Source: Streptomyces aureocirculatus
Lineage (GTDB): Bacteria > Actinomycetota > Actinomycetes > Streptomycetales > Streptomycetaceae
Assembly (NCBI RefSeq): GCF_000720475.1
Contig: NZ_JOAP01000049.1
Location: forward strand, 29,451 to 93,450
Reading direction: 5' to 3'
Length of the DNA stretch: 64,000 nucleotides
This document shows, one piece after another, positions 58,347 through 64,000 of the stretch. The number at the start of each line of letters is the position of its first letter. The first letter of the stretch is position 1. Below the pieces are notes generated by a model. That model was given only the letters and a program-made list of their open reading frames with translations. It did not search any database and was not told the DNA's origin. The translations under genes and the position numbers were made by a program.

Positions 58347-58670
58347 CGGAATCCTCCGTGCGTCGGGGCGTGTGAGGTCGGCGACCGCATCTTTCCTTAC
58401 CCAACCCTTCGCGGCTCCGCGCGACGCGAGGGCAATTCGGCCGGAAGACAGCGGTGAGCACTCCCCGCGCTCCCGACACGCTGCGCCGTACGAACACCGC
58501 CTGTCCCAAGGAGGAACGGGACCGGACTCCGGCAAGGGACGGGGCCGGACTCCGGCCACGCTGACGCGAACGCGACGTCGGGTGACGGAGTGGCTCTTGA
58601 CGGTGACGGGGCGGGGCCGCAGGTTTGCCCTCAGCGGCACTTCCGCGACTTCCGACCGGAGGGTCTGTAC
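58347..58670. other. divergent promoter region, binding protein / amidinotransferase
   Basis: 324 bp without a gene. It includes a direct repeat (GGACCGGACTCCGG and GGGCCGGACTCCGG, about 28 nt apart, 58519-58560) that could bind a regulator, and a sigma-70-like promoter toward the amidinotransferase. Confidence 0.45.
58597..58625 (+). promoter_or_regulatory. candidate promoter of the amidinotransferase gene
   Basis: TTGACG (58597-58602), 17-nt spacer, CAGGTT (58620-58625), followed 45 nt later by the GTG start with GGAGGG upstream. The -35 box is consensus-like for HrdB, the -10 less so. Confidence 0.4.
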
Positions 58671-59834
58671 GTGACCGAACAGAGGACGACCGGATCCGAC
58701 ACCCCCGCCCGCCCGGTGCGGGTCAACTCCTGGAACGGCTGGGACCCACTGCGGCATGTGATCGTCGGCCGCGCGCAGGGCACCGTGGTGCAGGCCCCCG
58801 AACACGCGGTGCGCCGGGACTACCCCGACGACGGCTTCCCGCTGGGCACGCACGGCCCGATGCCCGCCGAGATGGTGGCGGAGGCCGAGCAGCAGCTCGA
58901 CGACTTCGCCGACATGCTGCGCAGGCGCGGCATCCGCGTGGACCGCCCCACACCTGTCGACTTCACCCAGCAGGTGGGCACGCCGGAGTGGACACACGAC
59001 TCGATGTTCGGCTGCATGCCACCCCGGGATCTGCTCCTCACGGTCGGCAACGAGGTCCTGGAAGCGACCATGTCCTACCGCAGCCGCTGGTTCGAGTACC
59101 TGTGCTACCGGCCGGTGCTCCAGGAACTCTTCGAGGCCGACGAGCGGATGCGCTGGGAGGCCGCCCCCAAGCCCCGTCTCACGGACGCGTCGTACAACAC
59201 CGGGTTCTGGGACACCTACAACGATCTGCCGACCGACGTGCAACTGGCCCGGGTCCGCGACTACGACCTGGTCCTCACCGAGGCCGAGCCGCTGTTCGAC
59301 GCGGCCGACGTGGCACGGTTCGGCAAGGACTTGTTCGTGCAGTTGTCGTTCGTCACCAACAGGAGCGGCTTCGACTGGCTGCGGCGGCACTTCCCCGACC
59401 ACCGGGTGCACGCGGTCACCTCGACCAACACCCATCCGCTGCACATCGACGCGACCTGGGTGCCGCTGCGGCCGGGACTCGTGCTGCACTGCGGGGAGCG
59501 GCTCGCCGACGCCGAGCTGATGGAGTTCTTCAAACTCAACGACTGGGAGATCGTCGAGGCGGTGCAACCGGCGAGCTGGGACCATCCGCCGAAACTGTCC
59601 TTCAGCAGTCCATGGCTCGCGGGGAACATGCTGAACCTCGACGAGAACACCCTGTGCGTCGAGGAGAAGGAGGTACGGCTCGCGGAGCAGTTGTCGGCGT
59701 ACGGGTTCGAGATCGTGCCGGTGCCGTTCCGGGCGGTGGGGCCGTTCGGTGGCGGGCTGCACTGCGCGACCGTCGACATCGAGCGGGACGGCGCGCTTGA
59801 GGACTACTTCCCCCGCAGGTACGGCCGTTTCTAG
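58671..59834 (+). CDS. L-arginine:X amidinotransferase (StrB/AGAT-like)
   Basis: 387 aa. VNSWNGWDPLRHVIVGRAQG at the N-terminus, DSMFGCMPPRDLLLTVGNEVLEATMSYRSRWFEY, the Asp in DASYN and LTEAEPLFDAADVARFGKDLFV, His in NTHPLHIDATWVPLRPGL and the nucleophilic Cys365 in GPFGGGLHCATVDI are the catalytic and binding motifs of arginine:glycine and inosamine amidinotransferases. It transfers an amidino group from Arg to an amine. Residues for a peptidyl substrate (PAD) are not evident. Surrounding sugar-modifying genes suggest an aminosugar or aminocyclitol acceptor. GGAGGG precedes the GTG. Confidence 0.91.
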   Translation: MTEQRTTGSDTPARPVRVNSWNGWDPLRHVIVGRAQGTVVQAPEHAVRRDYPDDGFPLGTHGPMPAEMVAEAEQQLDDFADMLRRRGIRVDRPTPVDFTQQVGTPEWTHDSMFGCMPPRDLLLTVGNEVLEATMSYRSRWFEYLCYRPVLQELFEADERMRWEAAPKPRLTDASYNTGFWDTYNDLPTDVQLARVRDYDLVLTEAEPLFDAADVARFGKDLFVQLSFVTNRSGFDWLRRHFPDHRVHAVTSTNTHPLHIDATWVPLRPGLVLHCGERLADAELMEFFKLNDWEIVEAVQPASWDHPPKLSFSSPWLAGNMLNLDENTLCVEEKEVRLAEQLSAYGFEIVPVPFRAVGPFGGGLHCATVDIERDGALEDYFPRRYGRF

Positions 59835-59850
59835 GCCCGGGTCGCCGCTG

Positions 59851-60573
59851 GTGGACGGGGTCGGCGCGGTCGTCTTCGACTTCTACGGCACGCTGGTACG
59901 GATGGTACGGCCGCTGCCCCCCGACCATCGCGGCATCTTCGCTCGCCGGGGTCTGATGGCTCAGGGGGAACTCTGGGGTGATCAGTGGTCGGTGGGTCCC
60001 CGCGAGGGCGAGGAGCACACCGCGTACTCGGCCGACGAAGCCACGTACACGACGTGGGAGCGTGACCGGCTGCGACGCCGGGCGCGGGACTGCGGGGTGC
60101 CGCAGGAGGCACTCGACGAGCTGGTGGACGAGCTGGACCGGGCGATGAAGGCCATCAGCCTTGAACTGTTCGCGGACGTACGTGAAGTCCTCGCGGCCCT
60201 GCGGCACCGGGGGCTGCTCGTCGGGGTGTGCTCCAACTGGTTCTGGAACCTGGAGACGTGCGTCGAGGAGGTGGGGCTCGGGGGTGCCGTCGACGTGGTG
60301 GTGGGCTCCGCCCGGGCGGGGGCACGCAAGCCGCACCCGTTGATCTACCGCGAACTGCTCGACCGGTGTGCGTTGCCGCCCGGGCGGGTGCTCTTCGTCG
60401 GGGACATGTGGGTGCCCGACGTGCTCGGCCCTCTCGACGCGGGGATGCGGGCCGTCCACCTGTACCGCCCCGACCGGGTGGTGGACGGTTCCGCGCCGCC
60501 CCTGCCCACCGGGGCCGCGCGGATCAGCGGTCTCACAAGCCTGCTCACCGGGGCGGTGGTACCCGGTGTCTGA
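59851..60573 (+). CDS. HAD-superfamily phosphatase
   Basis: 240 aa. Motif I FDFYGTLVRM (nucleophile Asp and the Asp+2 position is Tyr, which is less usual), motif II GVCSNW, Lys in ARKPHPLIY, and motif IV FVGDMWVPDVLGPLDAG. HAD phosphatases of this size dephosphorylate small metabolites. It starts 17 nt after the amidinotransferase stop and could act with the GHMP kinase in a phosphorylation/dephosphorylation pathway. Its 3' end overlaps the convergent gene by 29 nt. Confidence 0.86.
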   Translation: MDGVGAVVFDFYGTLVRMVRPLPPDHRGIFARRGLMAQGELWGDQWSVGPREGEEHTAYSADEATYTTWERDRLRRRARDCGVPQEALDELVDELDRAMKAISLELFADVREVLAALRHRGLLVGVCSNWFWNLETCVEEVGLGGAVDVVVGSARAGARKPHPLIYRELLDRCALPPGRVLFVGDMWVPDVLGPLDAGMRAVHLYRPDRVVDGSAPPLPTGAARISGLTSLLTGAVVPGV

Positions 60574-62023
60574 GCCGGTCCAGGAGGTTGCGGGTGACCC
60601 GGACGACGGCCGGGTCCAGCTCGTGCCCGCAGACCACGGGCCAGTCCGTGGTGCCGGCCGTGAAGACCGTGCCGCCTGCGGTGTAGAGGCCCATGGTGGC
60701 GGCACGGGGGCTGCTGATGGTCCTCTCGCGCACCGGCCCGTTCCAGTGGCCCCACTTGAAGTGGTGGAAATCCTCGTGCACCGGTTCGAGGACGTGAATT
60801 CCGAGGATGAGGAACGAGTCCGGAGTTCCGTCCTCTCCGGTGGCGCGGGCGATTCCGCCGGTGTCGTAGGCAAAAGCGGCGCCGTCACATTCGTACCCGA
60901 TGAGAGGGGTGCCGGCACCTAATCGGTCCGGTGTTTCTCCTCCTGATCCATCGCGCAGGCCCGTCCCTTCGTAGATCCAGTGGTCGGCGTGCTGCACCGT
61001 GTAGCCGACTCGGGGCCGGTCTCCTGGCCATTCGGTGGCGGGCCACATTCCGCCGTTGCGGAAACTCACCCCGGTGAGCGAGTTCTCCGGCCTGCCGACG
61101 CCGCCGGGTGCGGGCGCCCACCACTGGTCGGTCGCGGGCAGGTGCGGGTACTCCTCCCCCACGTGATGATCGGTGTCGGAGACGAAAGCGGAGTTGCCGT
61201 CCATCGGATGCACCCGCCACCAGCAGGCGTTGGCACTGAGAAAGGCGATGTTCCCGCCATCGCGGACGAATTCCTCGGCGTGGGCACGCATCTCCGCGCT
61301 CCAGTACTCGTCGTGTCCGACGCTCAGCAGCAGGTCGTACGAGGAGAGCAGGCCGGGGTCCTCGTGCAGGTCGAGGTCCGTGCAGTACTCGACCGGGTAG
61401 CCGTGGCGTTCCAGCCATGCGACGAAGGGCGCGTCCCAGTACGCGAGGTCGACGACACCGCCCGGCCGGTGAAAACTGACCTTGTGACCACGGGGTTCGC
61501 CGTTCCCGCCCACTCGGTGAACGGGGTTTTCGTACAGGCTCGCGCCCCGTTCCGTTCCGGGCAGGTCGGAGCGGTTGTAGGCGTGGCGGGTGAAGGTGGA
61601 CTTCTTGTAGAGGATGGCGGAGTGGCTGCCGGGGACGCGCGGGCGGACGACGAAGAATTCGCGTGCGTGCCCTTCGAGATGCTCCATGTCGAGGTACGGC
61701 GGGTCATCGGCCCGGTCGTGCCCGGACTCCACGAATTCGACGATGTGCATTCCCGGCTGCCACTCCTCCGGTACGGTGAAACCAAGGGACGGCCAACTCC
61801 AGTCGTCCGCGGGTGAAGCCGAACCGGGTAATCCGTCCGGGTGGGCGGGCGCGGCGTGCAGAGCACCGGGGTGGTCGGCGGATTCCCCGACGGGTACGAG
61901 TTCCCGGCCGAGCCGGTAGAACCGGAGCCGGAAACGGGCGGAGTCGGTGGAAACGTGCACCGCCATTTCGCCACCGACGGTGATGCTTTCACGGCCGAGA
62001 TATCCTTCGATCATGTGGTTCAT
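60545..62023 (-). CDS. N,N-dimethylformamidase large-subunit-like protein
   Basis: 492 aa (DMFase beta is about 760). YEN...GASLYENPVHRV, then VSFHRPGGVVDLAYWDAPFVAWLERHGYPVEYCTDLDLHEDPGLLSSYDLLLSVGHDEYWSAEMRAHAEEFVRDGGNIAFLSANACWWRVH and GMWPATEWPGDRPRVGYTVQHADHWIYEGTGL match the conserved body of the family, with candidate iron ligands in GHDEYWS. Many Streptomyces proteins of this type occur near biosynthetic genes with unknown activity. ATG 62023 or 62014 (MIEGYLGRE); neither has a strong Shine-Dalgarno. Confidence 0.8.
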   Translation of the reverse strand: MNHMIEGYLGRESITVGGEMAVHVSTDSARFRLRFYRLGRELVPVGESADHPGALHAAPAHPDGLPGSASPADDWSWPSLGFTVPEEWQPGMHIVEFVESGHDRADDPPYLDMEHLEGHAREFFVVRPRVPGSHSAILYKKSTFTRHAYNRSDLPGTERGASLYENPVHRVGGNGEPRGHKVSFHRPGGVVDLAYWDAPFVAWLERHGYPVEYCTDLDLHEDPGLLSSYDLLLSVGHDEYWSAEMRAHAEEFVRDGGNIAFLSANACWWRVHPMDGNSAFVSDTDHHVGEEYPHLPATDQWWAPAPGGVGRPENSLTGVSFRNGGMWPATEWPGDRPRVGYTVQHADHWIYEGTGLRDGSGGETPDRLGAGTPLIGYECDGAAFAYDTGGIARATGEDGTPDSFLILGIHVLEPVHEDFHHFKWGHWNGPVRERTISSPRAATMGLYTAGGTVFTAGTTDWPVVCGHELDPAVVRVTRNLLDRLRHRVPPPR

Positions 62024-62182
62024 GCTAGGTGGCTGCCGAGGCGGCGACAATGGCGTGCCCAACCGGCCATTCAAACCCCTTTTCTGGACACACTCGACGA
62101 TTCCTGAATCCCACGCGAACCTCGTGGGTACTGCGGAATCCGGCAGGATACGAAACCGTCCGCCAATCGGTGAGGGGCTCGC

Positions 62183-63037
62183 ATGAGTGGTGAATTCCGT
62201 GTACGGGAACTGGTTCTGGGCATTGAGGGGCTCGCGCTGCTGCGGCACGCGGTGGACGGCGACGAAGCCTTCCTCCGGGCCCGGGTGGCGGACATCCGCC
62301 GTTTCGCCGCCGAGGAGCGCGGCGCGGAGAAGCTGCCGGACGGCGGGAGCACGGTCAGCGAACTCGACGCGGCAGCGGGGTACGCGGTCTGGTCGAAGGT
62401 CTACGACTCGCTGCCCAGCTCCTACATCGACGTGGAGGAGCCGGTCGTCGCGTCGATCCTTGACGGCATCGCACCGGGCGTGGCGCTGGACGCGGCATGC
62501 GGCACCGGGCGGCAGACCCGGGCCCTCGCCTGCCGGGGCCACCACGTGATCGGTGTCGACCAGTCACCGGAGATGCTGGCCAAGGCCCGCGCGAACACAC
62601 CGGAGGCCGAGTTCCGGATCGGGCACCTGGAAGAGCTGCCCCTCGCCGACGGCTCCGTCGACCTCGCTGTCTGCTCGCTCGCCATGACCCACCTGCCGGA
62701 ACTCACCGCGGGCGCTGCGGAACTCGCGCGGGTGGTGCGGCCGGGCGGGCGGATCGTCGTCACCGATCTGCATCCGTTCGTGATCGCCCTCCAAGGACAG
62801 TGCCTCTTCGTCCGCGACTCCGACGAGCTGGCGTTCGTCCGCAACCACGTCCATCTGCCGGGCCGCTACCTCGAAGCGTTCCGGCGGGCCGGCCTGCGCG
62901 TGCGGGCCTGCCATGAACCGTTGTTCAACGGGCAGCTCCCACCCGGCGGATACGAGGAGTTCATCGCGGACGCGGCCCGCGCCGCCTGGGACGGGCTGCC
63001 CATCGTCATCGTCTGGGACCTCGAAGTCCCCGCCTGA
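62183..63037 (+). CDS. class I SAM-dependent methyltransferase
   Basis: 284 aa. SAM motif VALDAACGTGRQTRALACRGHHVIGVDQSPEMLAKARA, then LPLADGSVDLAVCSLAMTHLPEL and RVVRPGGRIVVTDLHP. A 75-residue N-terminal extension precedes the Rossmann core. The C-terminus (LFNGQLPPGGYEEFIADAARAAWDGLPIVIVWDLEVP) is like that of small-molecule C- or N-methyltransferases of actinomycete clusters. GTGAGGGGCTCGC precedes ATG 62183. Followed 16 nt later by a GNAT gene. Confidence 0.88.
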   Translation: MSGEFRVRELVLGIEGLALLRHAVDGDEAFLRARVADIRRFAAEERGAEKLPDGGSTVSELDAAAGYAVWSKVYDSLPSSYIDVEEPVVASILDGIAPGVALDAACGTGRQTRALACRGHHVIGVDQSPEMLAKARANTPEAEFRIGHLEELPLADGSVDLAVCSLAMTHLPELTAGAAELARVVRPGGRIVVTDLHPFVIALQGQCLFVRDSDELAFVRNHVHLPGRYLEAFRRAGLRVRACHEPLFNGQLPPGGYEEFIADAARAAWDGLPIVIVWDLEVPA

Positions 63038-63053
63038 GAAGGAGCTGGACCCG

Positions 63054-63803
63054 ATGGCCCTGACGCTGGTACGCTACACCCAACGACCCGAACTGTGGGA
63101 CCGCATCCCGGACCGGTTCGCCGGCGTGGTGCCCGAGTACAACCTGCACGGCGACATCAACGGCGACTACTGGAACCGGCTGTTCGAGGACTTCCCCGAT
63201 TTCCAGTTCCTCCTGTACGACGACGAGCGTGACGTGATCGCCGGCGCGGGCCGCTCACTGCCCCGCAGTTGGGACGGCACGGCGGCGGATCTCGGCCCGG
63301 GCCTCGACGACTCGATCGCACGGGCCTTCACCGACCGGGACGCCGGCCGCGCCCCCGGGGCTCTGTGCGCACTGGGCATCGAGGTCGCCGCCGACCACCA
63401 GGGCCAGGGCCTGTCCAAGGTCCTCCTCGACGCGATGACCGCCACGGCCCGGCGCGCCGGTCTCCCAGTTGTCCTGGTACCCGTCAGGCCCACCTGGAAG
63501 GAGCGGTACCCCCTCGCGCCGATCGAGCGGTACGCGGCCTGGACCCGCGAGGACGGGACCCCCTTCGACCCGTGGATCCGCACGCAGGTGGGCGCGGGCG
63601 GCACCGTCGCGGCGGCGTCCGGGCGTTCCTCGCGGATCACCGGAACGGTGGCCGAGTGGGAAGGCTGGACGGACATGGCTTTCCCGGAAGACGGGGACTA
63701 CGTCTTCCCCGGCGGGCTCGCACCGCTCCGCGTCGACAGGACACGGGACCTGGGCACGTACTGGGAACCCGGGGTGTGGATCACCCACCAGGTCTCTGTC
63801 TAG
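63054..63803 (+). CDS. GNAT-family N-acetyltransferase
   Basis: 249 aa. The acetyl-CoA loop is ALGIEVAADHQGQGLSKVLLDAMTATARRAGLPVVLVPVRP (the QGQGLS form of Q/RxxGxG/A), followed by the acceptor domain ERYPLAPIERYAAWTREDGTPFDPWIRTQVGAGG. The C-terminal IRTQVGAGG...RSSRITGTVAEWEGWTDMAFPEDGDYVFPGGLAPL is typical of a group often annotated as GNAT with unknown acceptor. AAGGAG precedes the ATG. Co-transcribed with the methyltransferase. The last gene before the IS5-type element. Confidence 0.82.
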   Translation: MALTLVRYTQRPELWDRIPDRFAGVVPEYNLHGDINGDYWNRLFEDFPDFQFLLYDDERDVIAGAGRSLPRSWDGTAADLGPGLDDSIARAFTDRDAGRAPGALCALGIEVAADHQGQGLSKVLLDAMTATARRAGLPVVLVPVRPTWKERYPLAPIERYAAWTREDGTPFDPWIRTQVGAGGTVAAASGRSSRITGTVAEWEGWTDMAFPEDGDYVFPGGLAPLRVDRTRDLGTYWEPGVWITHQVSV

Positions 63804-63906
63804 GGCGTGTCCGATGGGTCGGCGTGGAGCAAGGAGCGGCGTCTGGTGCGTGCGATCGCAAGGCGCCGGGATGTCCTCGTAGCGGAGCTACTAGGGCACG
63901 CCCTAG
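63798..63906. repeat. inverted repeat flanking the IS5-type end
   Basis: TCTAGGGCGTG (63798-63808, including the GNAT stop) and CACGCCCTAGA (63896-63906) are perfect 11-bp arms about 87 bp apart. The right arm abuts the transposase end (AGATCGTCTTCAAAGG). It may be an IS terminal repeat pair, a degenerate element, or a strong terminator. Confidence 0.5.
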
Positions 63907-63924
63907 AGATCGTCTTCAAAGGTC

Positions 63925-64000
63925 AGATCCAGAGCAGGATTGAGGCGATGGTGATGGCGGCTTGGTAGGACTCACGGGTCTTGTCATAGCGAGTGGCCAG
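63925..64000 (-). CDS. IS5-family transposase, C-terminus only
   Basis: The frame on the minus strand ends LATRYDKTRESYQAAITIASILLWI followed by TGA. This is the standard C-terminal sequence of the Streptomyces IS5-type (DDE) transposases, whose protein ends in RYDKTRxSYxAAxxLAxxLxW. The element continues beyond the right edge, so its integrity is unknown. Confidence 0.76.

Noticed and set aside
58671..59834. Amidinotransferase considered as the peptidyl arginine deiminase for the lasso peptide
   Set aside because: Length, the N-terminal VNSWNGWDPL and the GGGLHC motif fit the StrB/AGAT group; it lies in another operon 26 kb away.
1..64000. tRNA, rRNA, tmRNA or known riboswitches
   Set aside because: I looked for T-arm-like GGTTCRANYCC segments and common riboswitch cores and found none that fold convincingly by eye.

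Overview
The window reads as a Streptomyces chromosome, or a close relative. GC and third-position GC are very high, starts are often GTG with GTGA/ATGA overlaps between genes, and the gene families are typical of the genus: GAF-ANTAR and STAS regulators, DUF574-type methyltransferases, a VanRS-VanKHAX glycopeptide-resistance island, an actinobacterial lasso-peptide locus and a rifamycin phosphotransferase with its RAE operator. Both ends are cut: the left edge carries the tail of a VOC protein and the right edge the tail of an IS5-type transposase.

Layout. 0-7 kb: a deleted NmrA-like gene, a methyltransferase, rph (rifampin phosphotransferase), a urea transporter, a dienelactone hydrolase pseudogene with a small internal inversion, and a DUF574 methyltransferase. 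7.5-17 kb: a stress/regulatory neighbourhood of small proteins (DUF5994, PRC barrel, ANTAR, STAS, two GAF-ANTAR proteins) mixed with decayed genes (Gly-rich secreted protein, trypco2, STAS, a possible ricin-like protein). 17-21 kb: a pair of probable oxygenases (an SfmD/TyrH-like putative heme enzyme and a clavaminate-synthase-like Fe(II)/2OG enzyme), then a gene graveyard (SDR, FabH, MarR and integrase remnants). Two copies of a short inverted-repeat element (MITE) lie in this stretch, one of them truncating the marR gene. 21-27 kb: a five-gene operon (substrate-binding protein, permease, ATPase, permease, amidohydrolase) divergent from a LacI regulator; three of the five genes have in-frame minisatellites at their 5' ends.

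28.5-33 kb: a complete lasso-peptide operon on the minus strand, A-C-B1-B2-D. The 36-aa precursor has core LLQRHGNDRLILSKN and belongs to the citrulassin type. 34-41.3 kb: vanS-vanR, vanK, murF and vanHAX. vanK and vanH share a 58-nt promoter/start block, and the divergent murF has a mirrored copy of its last 18 nt in front of a 14-codon leader ORF. 41.3-48 kb: a galactose oxidase with two discoidin-like domains, an alpha/beta hydrolase, two broken genes, and TetR and cupin genes with a TetR-type palindrome.

48-63.8 kb: a phospholipase D-type synthase, followed by a group of genes that looks like an uncharacterised small-molecule pathway. It comprises a glycosyltransferase/SDR fusion, NDP-sugar epimerase, NUDIX hydrolase, GHMP kinase, radical SAM enzyme in an operon with an ABC sugar importer, arginine:X amidinotransferase (StrB/AGAT type), HAD phosphatase, N,N-dimethylformamidase-like protein, methyltransferase and GNAT. 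The convergent halves of the group are separated by a 22-bp hairpin-forming repeat array. No tRNA, rRNA or CRISPR was recognised.
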